Of a stretch of 11,004 nt of DNA, positions 1 through 6,924 are shown piece after piece; within the stretch, counting starts at the first letter, position 1; the number at the start of each line of letters is the position of its first letter. Origin of the DNA: Nitrososphaerota archaeon (GTDB lineage Archaea > Thermoproteota > Nitrososphaeria_A > Caldarchaeales > Wolframiiraptoraceae); the NCBI GenBank assembly GCA_021157985.1, contig JAGGVM010000020.1:1-11004 (forward strand), in the 5' to 3' direction. Below the pieces are notes generated by a model. That model saw only the letters and a program-made list of their open reading frames with translations, was not told where the DNA came from and made no database searches. The position numbers were made by a program, and so were the translations under genes.

Positions 1-2
1 GG

Positions 3-746
3 AGGGGGACGGAGTATCTCTGGAGCAGGGAGTATCAGCCGGGAGATTCTTTGGCGTTCGTGGATTGGAAGGCCACGGCGAGGTTTCAGAAGCTCATCGT
101 CAAGGAGTTTCTCGAGGAGGGTTATGGAGCTGTCAAGGTGATCTACGACGCTCGGGCTCATGGAGAGGTTTCGAGGGATCAGTGCTCCGCATATTTCCTA
201 TCATCGATATTATCGTATGCGAGGGAGGGGGTGCCGATAAGTCTGGTCGTAAAGAGAGGTGAGGAGATGGTGTTCGACGGCGTTGATCTGGATCCGGTTG
301 AGGCGGTTAAAGCCGCTTTGGCTTATGTCTTGGAGTCGGTGGTCGCTGACCGGTTGGATGTCTACGAGTTCTTCGAGCCGAAGTCCGCTCGGATGCTTAT
401 GGAGTTCTCGAGGGAGGTTGGTTCGCGTTTTTTGAGGGAGCTCGCGGAGCTGAGGGTCAGAGAGGCTTCGAGGCGTTTAAGGGATTTTCTCGACGAGCCT
501 AGAAGGAGCTTCATAATCTATGTCGGATGCGTTTTACTCGACTCCGATTTCGTGAGCGATCTCGCGGGAGAGGCGGCGAGGAGAGGGGGAAGGCTCATGG
601 TTTTCACCCCTCCGAGGCCCTGGCTTGACGCGGAGAACCTCGAGGAAGCTTATCTAATGCACGAGTCTCAGAACAGGGTCTTGAGGGCTTTGGAGCGGAT
701 GGGCGTTGAGCTCGGATACGAGGGAAAGATCGGCGCCGTGGTTTAG
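3..746 (+). CDS. DUF58 domain protein, C-terminal part (5' end outside window)
   Basis: The reading frame is open from the first bases of the window, so this is the C-terminal 247 residues of a longer protein. A TTG at 51 could be taken for a start, but the residues just before it (REYQPGDSLAF, then VDWKATAR) form the hallmark DUF58 motif, normally R-E-Y-x-P-G-D-x-x-R-x-I-D-W-K-x-[ST]-A-R, so the true start is upstream. One oddity is that the usual double arginine after GDS is replaced by AF. DUF58 proteins are often encoded beside MoxR AAA ATPases and VWA proteins and are thought to assist in maturation or assembly of envelope or metal-dependent complexes; the molecular role is unsettled. 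Downstream comes an alpha/beta region ending in a strand and loop (RLMVFTPPRPW) like the VWA-like fold seen in this family. The gene converges on the ABC ATPase gene with a 4-base overlap of the stop codons. Confidence 0.8.
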   Translation, partial: RGTEYLWSREYQPGDSLAFVDWKATARFQKLIVKEFLEEGYGAVKVIYDARAHGEVSRDQCSAYFLSSILSYAREGVPISLVVKRGEEMVFDGVDLDPVEAVKAALAYVLESVVADRLDVYEFFEPKSARMLMEFSREVGSRFLRELAELRVREASRRLRDFLDEPRRSFIIYVGCVLLDSDFVSDLAGEAARRGGRLMVFTPPRPWLDAENLEEAYLMHESQNRVLRALERMGVELGYEGKIGAVV

Positions 747-1423
747 GCCTGATAAAGCCTCCCATTTCTCAATATGTAGTCGCGGTGGGTTGGAAGCTTT
801 TCTTCCATGCTCACGGTCGTCAAGATTATCGTCACCAAGTATTCCTCGTTTATCTCGGTGAAGAGGTCGAGGAGCAGCTCGGCGTTCTCCTCATCCAGGC
901 TCGCCGTAGGCTCATCCGCCAACAAGATATCCGGCTCGTTCGCCAAAGCCCTGAGCACCGCCACCCTTTGCTGCTCACCGCCGCTGAGCTGGCTTGGAAG
1001 CTTATCGGCGAGCCTCCGCATTCCGAATCTGTCGAGAAGCTCCATCGCCCTCTTCTCCCTGAAGGCTTTATCGGCTCCGGCCATGGCCATCGGGAGCTCT
1101 ATGTTCTCCAAGACCGTTAGAGAGGGCATCAGGTTGAAGAACTGGAATACGAAGCCTATACGCTTAAGCCTAAGCCTTGAAGCTTCTTCGTCGTCGAGCT
1201 CGGATCCATCTCGGCCCAGCAGGATCACCCTTCCACTTGTTGGTTGATCGAGTAAGCCGATTATCCTGAGGAGTGTTGATTTACCGGCGCCGGATTTACC
1301 CCTGATCGAGATGAAGCTTCCCACCTTGACCTCGAGGTCCACTCCCCTCAGGACGGGTTCGCCTCGCCGATACTCCTTCCAGACGTTAACGAGCTTCACT
1401 GCGGCGTAGTCCTCTCCGCTCAT
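743..1423 (-). CDS. ABC transporter ATP-binding protein, LolD/MacB type
   Basis: This 226-residue nucleotide-binding subunit has an aromatic A-loop residue (Tyr18), Walker A GKSGAGKST at 42-50, Q-loop Gln94, signature LSGGEQQR at 146-153, Walker B ILLADE at 166-171 with the catalytic glutamate, and D-loop SLD at 175-177. Length and motif spelling fit the LolD/MacB/FtsE group that powers FtsX-like permeases. The H-loop is abnormal: where members usually read V-T-H-D, this protein reads TTVS, leaving valine at 204 in place of the switch histidine. The gene is divergent from two FtsX/MacB-type permease genes that begin 58 bases away, so the three products probably form one complex. Start ATG at 1421-1423 gives a normal N-terminus. 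Family assignment is firm; the substrate is unknown. Confidence 0.93.
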   Translation of the reverse strand: MSGEDYAAVKLVNVWKEYRRGEPVLRGVDLEVKVGSFISIRGKSGAGKSTLLRIIGLLDQPTSGRVILLGRDGSELDDEEASRLRLKRIGFVFQFFNLMPSLTVLENIELPMAMAGADKAFREKRAMELLDRFGMRRLADKLPSQLSGGEQQRVAVLRALANEPDILLADEPTASLDEENAELLLDLFTEINEEYLVTIILTTVSMEEKLPTHRDYILRNGRLYQA

Positions 1424-1481
1424 CCGTATCGATTAAGCGGATTAACGTTAATAACTTATCACCCTTTTTCTTAGCCCGGGT
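1424..1481. promoter_or_regulatory. Divergent promoter region of the ABC transporter genes
   Basis: This is a 58-base A+T-rich spacer between the start codons of the ATPase (leftward) and the first permease (rightward). It contains the perfect 12-base palindrome ATTAACGTTAAT at 1441-1452 and the TATA-like stretch TTAATAACTTA at 1448-1458. The latter sits about 26-30 bases before the permease TTG, the right distance for a leaderless transcript. The palindrome could serve as an operator or as TATA elements for both directions. No clear Shine-Dalgarno sequence lies close to either start. Confidence 0.5.
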
Positions 1482-2618
1482 TTGCCGGGAGTCCTCTGGC
1501 TCGCTTTCAGAAGCGTCGTAAATGATCCGAAGCGCTCAGTTCTCTACGTCCTGACCCTAGCTCTTCTCGTGGCGGTAATAGCCGCGCCGATGGCGGTCGC
1601 GAACGCTTACTCCAGGCAGCTTCTCACCTCGATCCCTGGGATAACGAGTGAACGAGCGATAATAGTCAACTCCTCATACACGCCGGGCACAGCCTTCATC
1701 GACTACTCGATCACCGAGAAACTGAGAGCAATGGGGTTCAAGGATCAAGTGCCCCAGCTCCTCGTGTATGCTCGCGTCGAGAAAGATAATCGCTCAACGA
1801 GCGTCTTCATCAGAGGCATAGAGGACTTAGGTTCATTCTATAGGGCTAGGGGGATTCGGGTTAATGGAAGCGGGGCCGAGGATTTCCCGGATGTGAACGT
1901 CGGTGTTTTGCTCGCTAGGAGGCTTGGGGTTGGATTGGGCGATGTGATTCGAGTGAGCGCGGGAGGCCAGGTCTGGGATCTCTCGGTGACGGGGATAATC
2001 GATTGTTCATGTCCATTTGATGACGAGGTTTTGATGGGGCTCAATGAGCTCTGGAAGCTTAGACCAGATCTCGAGAACAAGCTCACCTTAATCGAGGTCG
2101 TCCCGAAGGATGGAGTCGATTTAGAAGCCTTGAAGTCGATGGAAGTTAAGATGCTCTTCGAGAAGCCTTTCAGAAAAGCCGCGTCAACTGCGATAAGCGA
2201 AACTTTTCAATCGATTAAGAGCTGGACTATACCGCTTTACGCCGTGATCTTGGCCGCCGCGTATTTTGCTTCTTCGAAGATTTCCGCGGAGTCCGAGGGC
2301 GAGGTTGAGGTGCTGCGCTGTATAGGCGCGTCGAGGGGGACCGCGTTCAGGTTCGTTTTCTCGAAGTCGATGCTGATCCTCGGCTTCGCGATCTTATTGG
2401 GATTGTCGTTGGGAACTGTTTCGGCTCAAGTCGCGTTTAGGGCGATCTCGACCACTTTATCGACGAATTTCTACGAGGCTCCGTCCCTAACTCCAAGAGA
2501 CGTGGTGCAAGTGGTTTTATTGACTCTCGTTTCATCGGTCGCGGGAGCAATTTATCCAGCCTATAGGGCGTCTGTGAGGAAGCTGGGTGAGGAGGCTTGG
2601 CTCTCTACGCATCTTTGA
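1482..2618 (+). CDS. ABC transporter permease, MacB/FtsX type (first subunit)
   Basis: A 378-residue membrane protein with the four-helix MacB/FtsX plan: TM1 at about 18-40, a large extracytoplasmic domain (about 41-245, corresponding to the MacB core), then TM2 at 248-266, TM3 at 294-316 and TM4 at 338-358. Between TM2 and TM3 lies the cytoplasmic segment EVLRCIGASRGTAF, which matches the E-x-x-x-L-R-x-x-G-A-x coupling helix that contacts the ATPase. The TTG start at 1482 is the only reasonable one because the frame is closed by a TAA at 1452. The extracytoplasmic domain has a C-S-C at 175-177. The next permease begins inside the 3' end of this gene, so the two are translationally coupled. 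It probably works with the divergent ATPase to move or extract lipid-linked or envelope substrates; the substrate is not evident. Confidence 0.88.
   Translation: MPGVLWLAFRSVVNDPKRSVLYVLTLALLVAVIAAPMAVANAYSRQLLTSIPGITSERAIIVNSSYTPGTAFIDYSITEKLRAMGFKDQVPQLLVYARVEKDNRSTSVFIRGIEDLGSFYRARGIRVNGSGAEDFPDVNVGVLLARRLGVGLGDVIRVSAGGQVWDLSVTGIIDCSCPFDDEVLMGLNELWKLRPDLENKLTLIEVVPKDGVDLEALKSMEVKMLFEKPFRKAASTAISETFQSIKSWTIPLYAVILAAAYFASSKISAESEGEVEVLRCIGASRGTAFRFVFSKSMLILGFAILLGLSLGTVSAQVAFRAISTTLSTNFYEAPSLTPRDVVQVVLLTLVSSVAGAIYPAYRASVRKLGEEAWLSTHL
2586..2595 (+). promoter_or_regulatory. Ribosome binding site fixing the start of the second permease
   Basis: GGTGAGGAGG lies inside the end of the upstream permease gene and ends one base before the TTG at 2597. 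Its GGTGA part is spaced 6 bases from that start. This supports the TTG at 2597 and internal re-initiation between two overlapping subunit genes. Confidence 0.6.
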
Positions 2619-3799
2619 TCAGTTTTAGGAGGCTTATCCCGGTCTTCCTAACCCTCCTGGCAGTATCGGCTGCTATAGCTTTCACGGCTTCGACTTTCAT
2701 GGGCGCTTATCGGACGGCGGTCGGATTGATGGGAACAGGTTCAAGTGATGTCCTATTGATTTACGGAGCTTCGGCGAGGGCTCCTCAAACCAGCGTCGTC
2801 CCACTGTCGCTTTATGAAAAATTAAGGGGGATCGATGGTGTCGAGGCCATAAGCCCTGAAGCCGTGTCGATAGCTATGATAGGCGATGAAGTGGTGGTTG
2901 TCAGGGGGATCGATCCATCGGTCTTCCCCGAGATATCCGGCATCAGGTTAGTAGCAGGTTCGCTGAGTCTCGATGGCTCGGCCTCAGCCCTAATCGGTGA
3001 AAACCTGGCGAGGAAGATGAGGCTCGGAGTCGGGGATACGGTGTTGTTGCGGTCTGCTTTCTCCGATGCTTTTCTTGAGGTGAAGGTTGTCGGTGTATTT
3101 AGGTCGGGATCCTATCTTGACGACGAGTTGCTTGTTCCGCTTTACGCTGGGCAGTGGCTCAGGGGGCTGCCGAGGGACGCTGTCTCGTTGATCAGGGTGA
3201 AGATAGATCCGGGGAAGCTCGGTAAGGAGGAGCTCGCGTCGCTTCTAAGATCCGGGAGACCTGTATCCGGGAAAGCTTCTCCGCAGCCTGAATCCGAGTT
3301 AATGAGGTTGTTGACTATTCCGAGGGCTAGGCGGTTTTCGATGAATTATGCCGTCCGAAGCCCGGAGGAGAGTATGAGGTCTTTCTTGGAGCGGCAGGTG
3401 AAGGTGAACGAGGTGGCCGTGTGGAGCGCGGTCGCGACGGTTATCTCGGGTTCAATTCTCCTAGTCTACCTAACGTCGTCCACGATGATTGTCAGCCACT
3501 CGAGGGAGATCAGCGTTCTGAGAGGTCTCGGCGCTTCGAGGAGAAATCTCGTGACCAGATCCGCGATACTCGCCGTTTTCTCATCTCTGATAACTGGGGT
3601 TATCGGCTTCTTCGCCGGCCTGGCCTTATCGAACCTCTTCTCGGATATAGGCTTGATCAGGGTTGGCCCTTACTCGGTTAGACCCGTGTTCGATGTTTAT
3701 TCCCTGGCCATGACATTGATAGCGGTTGCCTCTGTTTCGGCGGTGGCCGCGGCGGCTGCCGTCGAATCGATTATACGCGGAGACTACTTAGGAGGTTGA
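2597..3799 (+). CDS. ABC transporter permease, MacB/FtsX type (second subunit)
   Basis: A 400-residue second permease with the same plan as its neighbour: TM1 at about 13-34, an extracytoplasmic domain at about 35-270, then TM2 at 273-298, TM3 at 323-347 and TM4 at 367-388. The coupling helix is SREISVLRGLGASRRNL between TM2 and TM3. The extracytoplasmic part carries the typical MacB-core pattern ALIGENLARKM..GVGD followed by a strand and VVGVF. TTG at 2597 is the start because of the strong Shine-Dalgarno before it; the gene overlaps the first permease by 22 bases. Two different permeases suggest a heterodimeric transporter, as in LolCE-like systems, rather than a MacB homodimer. Substrate unknown. 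Confidence 0.88.
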   Translation: MALYASLISFRRLIPVFLTLLAVSAAIAFTASTFMGAYRTAVGLMGTGSSDVLLIYGASARAPQTSVVPLSLYEKLRGIDGVEAISPEAVSIAMIGDEVVVVRGIDPSVFPEISGIRLVAGSLSLDGSASALIGENLARKMRLGVGDTVLLRSAFSDAFLEVKVVGVFRSGSYLDDELLVPLYAGQWLRGLPRDAVSLIRVKIDPGKLGKEELASLLRSGRPVSGKASPQPESELMRLLTIPRARRFSMNYAVRSPEESMRSFLERQVKVNEVAVWSAVATVISGSILLVYLTSSTMIVSHSREISVLRGLGASRRNLVTRSAILAVFSSLITGVIGFFAGLALSNLFSDIGLIRVGPYSVRPVFDVYSLAMTLIAVASVSAVAAAAAVESIIRGDYLGG

Positions 3800-3808
3800 G
3801 GAAGCGTC

Positions 3809-5401
3809 TTGCGGAAGAACCTTCTCTACGTCCTGTTGATTTTCACGGTCTCGACCGCGGTGAGGCTTTACCCCACGATTCTCTCAGGCCTCCCGTTTTC
3901 AACCGATTCCTGGCCCCTGATAAAAAACGCCGAGAGCTTCGTCTCGAATTCCCCAGTCCCTCTCGGAAGCGAGGTCTTCGACGACTACAATATCTATTGG
4001 CCTCTGAGCCAGGTTTATGGAGCCGTGGCCTCCGAGATCTTATCCCTGGCCCCCGTTGACGCGATGAGAATCCTAATCCCCCTGGCCTCCTCGTTCGCCC
4101 CGATCGTTCTCTACTCTTTTCTGAAGCGCTTAACGGGTAGGGTTTATCCGGCGTTCGTGGCAGGCTTGTTTCTCGCGTGCGGAGGCCCCTACGGCGTCTT
4201 CATGGCCGGGGTGACGAAGGAAACTTTCTCAAGCCTCTTTTTCATGGGGTCGATCTACGTTTTTTCAGCTCTCCCGCCCTCGGCCGCGGCATTCGCTGCG
4301 TTCATGATCCTCGACTCCGCCCTGATAGCGGGTCATCATCTCTCGTACATCGTCGCCTTCGCGATCACGGCTAACGTATTTCTCATCGAGATCTTCCATC
4401 CCAGGTTACGCGGGTCACCTAGGAGAAGGGGTTTGATGCTCGCATTCTCAGGCGTGGTTGGCTTGATCTACTATCTAGGCTACGCTCTCCCGGGATTGAA
4501 GACCGTGATAAGTTTCTCGGATTGGCTCTCCGCCTTCTCCTTCCAGTCGGTGATGTTCCTCGCGATGTTCTACGTCGTAGCTCGGCCCAAGCCGAGGAGG
4601 ATGCCGAACACTTGGATCGCTGCGCCGCTCATCGCCTATGCCGGATTGCTCCTGAACCAATACGTCCCCATCGTACCCGCTGCACCAAGGTTATCGGCCG
4701 CCGCCCTCTTCTACGCCTTCATCTTAGTCTCGTTTGGATTTCTATCGGTAGTGGGGCTTTACGCGGTGAAGGAATTGGATCTCGACGTGGAACTTTACCC
4801 GGTGTTGCTCTGGGTTTCGGCGGTCATGGGCTTGGAGGGCTACGCGGTCTTCGCGGCGAATCCAGGTCTCTCCCTCACCCTCGCCTATAGGCTGGCCAAC
4901 TTCCTGATCCCGGCACTCGCCGCGCTAGCATCGATCGGGATCCACAGACTCTCTCTGAGAAGTAATGGGCGCTTCAGCCGCGCGGTAGCCCTGCTGCTCG
5001 TGGTATTCTTCTCCGCGGCGCTCGTTTCCCAGAGCTTCTCCGCGGTCTTTCTCAGGGAGAACTTCCTAGGATATCAATGGATTTACGATATTCGTGAATA
5101 CCGGGGAGCGCTTTGGCTAAAGCATTTCGGCGGAGATGCCGTTGTTTACGGAGATCTGAAGGTGAGCTATCTGCTTGGATCGTATTTCGGGCTGCGGGTT
5201 GATCCGGGAGCCGGATACGCGTTTCTGAGGTTTGGAGGCAGCTCGGGCTCCGGAAACCTCTTCTTCGCTTATAGGGACATGGCTGAGAACGGTTACCTCC
5301 TAGGACCTTATGGAGTCGAGTTACCCGGAAGATGGCTTGAAAGGCTTGTCGGCCATGGCTTGATCTACTCGAACGCCTACACGTCGGTTTACATGCTTTA
5401 A
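3809..5401 (+). CDS. Polytopic membrane protein, GT-C glycosyltransferase/DUF2206-like
   Basis: A 530-residue protein with about 11-13 hydrophobic helices between residues 5 and 415 and a soluble C-terminal domain of about 115 residues. The layout (one N-terminal helix, then an extracytoplasmic loop with acidic residues in FSTDSW at 30-35 and FDDYNIYW at 57-64, then many helices) resembles GT-C membrane glycosyltransferases, which use lipid-phosphate sugar donors. VTKETF at 135-140 and LIAGHHLSY at 172-180 are reminiscent of archaeal GT-C-like families. The C-terminal part (GALWLKHFGGDAVVYGDLKV... and RLVGHGLIYSN) resembles the end of archaeal DUF2206 proteins. The TTG start at 3809 follows GGAGG at 3791-3795 by 13 bases and lies 9 bases after the permease stop, so it belongs to the same operon. 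Activity is inferred from fold layout only; a non-enzymatic membrane protein remains possible. Confidence 0.6.
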   Translation: MRKNLLYVLLIFTVSTAVRLYPTILSGLPFSTDSWPLIKNAESFVSNSPVPLGSEVFDDYNIYWPLSQVYGAVASEILSLAPVDAMRILIPLASSFAPIVLYSFLKRLTGRVYPAFVAGLFLACGGPYGVFMAGVTKETFSSLFFMGSIYVFSALPPSAAAFAAFMILDSALIAGHHLSYIVAFAITANVFLIEIFHPRLRGSPRRRGLMLAFSGVVGLIYYLGYALPGLKTVISFSDWLSAFSFQSVMFLAMFYVVARPKPRRMPNTWIAAPLIAYAGLLLNQYVPIVPAAPRLSAAALFYAFILVSFGFLSVVGLYAVKELDLDVELYPVLLWVSAVMGLEGYAVFAANPGLSLTLAYRLANFLIPALAALASIGIHRLSLRSNGRFSRAVALLLVVFFSAALVSQSFSAVFLRENFLGYQWIYDIREYRGALWLKHFGGDAVVYGDLKVSYLLGSYFGLRVDPGAGYAFLRFGGSSGSGNLFFAYRDMAENGYLLGPYGVELPGRWLERLVGHGLIYSNAYTSVYML

Positions 5402-5443
5402 TCAATTTGATTGGAGATCTTATCCAATTCTTCGGAGTTCGCG

Positions 5444-5456
5444 AAAAATTATATAT
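5444..5456 (+). promoter_or_regulatory. Box A promoter of the orphan-VWA operon
   Basis: AAAAATTATATAT lies in an 85-base intergenic spacer, preceded by purines fitting a BRE. Transcription would start about 25 bases downstream, near 5478-5482, leaving only a few bases before the GTG at 5487. The transcript would therefore be leaderless or nearly so, which agrees with the absence of a Shine-Dalgarno sequence there. The rest of the spacer (5402-5443) shows no clear terminator. Confidence 0.65.
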
Positions 5457-5486
5457 CCCCAGCGTTAATAATTTCTTGATCTTATC

Positions 5487-5963
5487 GTGGTGGACACCTT
5501 GTCCTCCGCCGGGCCCTCCGCGGTGGAGATAAGGCAGCACTTGAAAAGCGTTGTTCATAGGCTTAAGGTTAGGGGGGTCTGGCAGTATCTGGAGCCTGCT
5601 GTCAGGGGGTGGTTAGATCTAGCGTCGAAGCTGGAGGACATAAAGTTCAGGAGTGAGAAGGTCTTATCCGTCTTATTCAAGATCTTGAAGCGGGTTAGGC
5701 CTCTTCTCGATTTCCCGGGGTTGGTGGCAAGCATTGGAGCAAGAGCTGCGTGGAGAGCGAGCAAGATAGCGGCGAGCTGGGGTAATAGTGATGCGGAGCG
5801 ATGGAGAAATGACGGAGCATTCCAGTTCTACTGCGGACTCGTCAGCCTCCAACTCTCGAGAGTTATACCCGGAATGAGCTTCCCCGAGCTCGACTCGCTC
5901 AGGGAGCTCTTACGCTTGAGAGGCTTATGGAGGTTCTTCAGGACTTTGAGGAGAATCACCTGA
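5487..5963 (+). CDS. Basic tryptophan-rich helical protein of unknown function
   Basis: I do not recognise this family. The product is 158 residues, strongly basic, predicted mostly helical, with six tryptophans, several in W-x-x-x or R-W-R contexts (for example AAWRASKIAASWG near 88-100 and AERWRNDG near 103-110). There is no signal peptide or clear membrane helix, although VIPGMSFPEL near 127-136 forms a break between two helical halves. The start is GTG at 5487 (a second GTG follows immediately), chosen because the promoter leads to a leaderless transcript at that point. The stop codon abuts the ATG of the VWA gene (TGAATG), so the two are translationally coupled and probably act together. 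Helix-rich partners of VWA proteins are common, but nothing here proves a role. Confidence applies to the gene being real. Confidence 0.7.
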   Translation: MVDTLSSAGPSAVEIRQHLKSVVHRLKVRGVWQYLEPAVRGWLDLASKLEDIKFRSEKVLSVLFKILKRVRPLLDFPGLVASIGARAAWRASKIAASWGNSDAERWRNDGAFQFYCGLVSLQLSRVIPGMSFPELDSLRELLRLRGLWRFFRTLRRIT

Positions 5964-6863
5964 ATGCCGAGACGCGGCCTAGTCTTCTTGATAGACTCAT
6001 CCGGAAGCATGGATGAATCACTAATGAATAAGCGTAAACTAGAACTTGTATATGATGCGGTCTTCGAGGTGATCGCGAGCGAGGATCTCTTCTCAGAAGA
6101 TGATCTCATCTCCATCATGCTCTTCCACGCGACGAAGACTGGGGATGTCCCGAAAACCGATGTTCTCGTGCCGTTGATGAAGGTGTCTGAGATGAGGGAG
6201 AGGTTGGATTCGATTAGGCGGAGGGCTTCGCGGGTTAGGCCTGTTGGGGGGACTCCGATAGGCTTCGGGTTGAGGGCTGCGGTCGAGGCTTTGGCGGGGG
6301 TTGAGGCTGATGAGAAGCGGGTGGTTTTGCTGACTGATGGGGAGAATAACGTCGGTGTGTCACCGGTTGACGTCGCGTCGGATGCCGCGGGCCAGGGAGT
6401 TAGAATAGATGTCGTGGGGATCGGTGATGAGGTGAACCCCGTTGAGCTCGGGAACGTCGCGGAGGAGGCTGGAGGAGTTTTCAAGCAGTTCCCATCTGAC
6501 GGCGATTTAACCAAGATACTTCGCTCGATAATAGGGCGGCCTGTTCGCGAATTAGGCGAGATGAAGGAGGGTGCGGAGCTCTCGGAGCTGCTTCGGGAGC
6601 TTAGGTCGGTTGAGGCTGAGGCCAGGGGTCTCTCGGGGAGGTTGGATCGCGGTGAGATCGGTTTGAATGAGTATTCTGAGAAGGTTTCGGAGCTTGAGTT
6701 CAGGAAGAGGGAGCTTGTGTCGAGGATAAGGGATCTCAGGTCGGAGCTTAGCAGGAAGCTTATCTCGGCTCAGCTAGAGCTTGAGCGTTCCCCTGAATCG
6801 GAGGATCTCAGATCCTACGTCGAGGAGCTTAAGAGGCTTCTCGAGGAATCCGAGATCGAGTAG
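5964..6863 (+). CDS. VWA (von Willebrand factor A) domain protein with coiled-coil tail
   Basis: A 299-residue cytoplasmic protein. Residues 4-190 form a VWA domain with a complete metal-ion-dependent adhesion site: DSSGS at 11-15, Thr97 in VGGTPIG, and Asp125 in LLTDGEN. The fold ends with the strand RIDVVGIGDEV (147-157) and a final helix. From about 200 to 297 the sequence turns into charged heptad-like helix (RELRSVEAEARGLSGRL, then ELEFRKRELVSRIRDLRSEL, then SYVEELKRLLEESE), a likely coiled coil. There is no signal peptide and the VWA strand begins at residue 5, so this is an intracellular VWA protein, a class that usually builds or remodels multiprotein complexes. ATG at 5964 directly follows the stop of the orphan gene. 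The crenactin gene follows 61 bases later under its own promoter, making an actin-related scaffold role attractive but unproven. Confidence 0.9.
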   Translation: MPRRGLVFLIDSSGSMDESLMNKRKLELVYDAVFEVIASEDLFSEDDLISIMLFHATKTGDVPKTDVLVPLMKVSEMRERLDSIRRRASRVRPVGGTPIGFGLRAAVEALAGVEADEKRVVLLTDGENNVGVSPVDVASDAAGQGVRIDVVGIGDEVNPVELGNVAEEAGGVFKQFPSDGDLTKILRSIIGRPVRELGEMKEGAELSELLRELRSVEAEARGLSGRLDRGEIGLNEYSEKVSELEFRKRELVSRIRDLRSELSRKLISAQLELERSPESEDLRSYVEELKRLLEESEIE

Positions 6864-6879
6864 AGGCCATGGCGTCAGC

Positions 6880-6890
6880 CTTAAAAACCC
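6880..6890 (+). promoter_or_regulatory. Box A promoter of crenactin
   Basis: CTTAAAAACCC in the 61-base gap between the VWA and crenactin genes is a typical archaeal TATA element. It predicts a start site near 6908-6912. A GGTGA at 6909-6913, 11 bases before the ATG, may act as a ribosome binding site in a short leader. The core TAAAAACCCTC is repeated exactly in the promoter at 9712-9722. Confidence 0.6.
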
Positions 6891-6924
6891 TCGGATCGGA
6901 TTTACCTTGGTGAGCTAGGAAGCT

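Noticed and set aside
807..1247. Plus-strand open frames opposite the ABC ATPase gene
   Set aside because: The minus strand carries all ABC motifs in order; the opposite frames are low-complexity Ser/Leu/Arg strings.
1461..1472. Pyrimidine run CCCTTTTTCTT as a transcription terminator
   Set aside because: It lies between two divergent starts, where no transcript needs to end, and is better explained as part of the promoter spacer.
5052..5558. Minus-strand open frame spanning the end of the large membrane gene and the next promoter
   Set aside because: No recognisable motif, and it runs across a good promoter and the starts of plus-strand genes.
5828..6514. Long antisense open frame (228 codons, minus strand) opposite the VWA gene
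   Set aside because: It is rich in Ser, Thr and Pro without motifs, has no promoter or ribosome binding site, and lies fully opposite a clear gene with catalytic motifs. It is a by-product of the skewed codon use of the VWA gene.
3..6863. A single MoxR-DUF58-VWA system joining the DUF58 gene and the VWA gene
   Set aside because: The two are about 5 kb apart, separated by a minus-strand gene and a transporter operon, with separate promoters. No MoxR ATPase is visible in the window.
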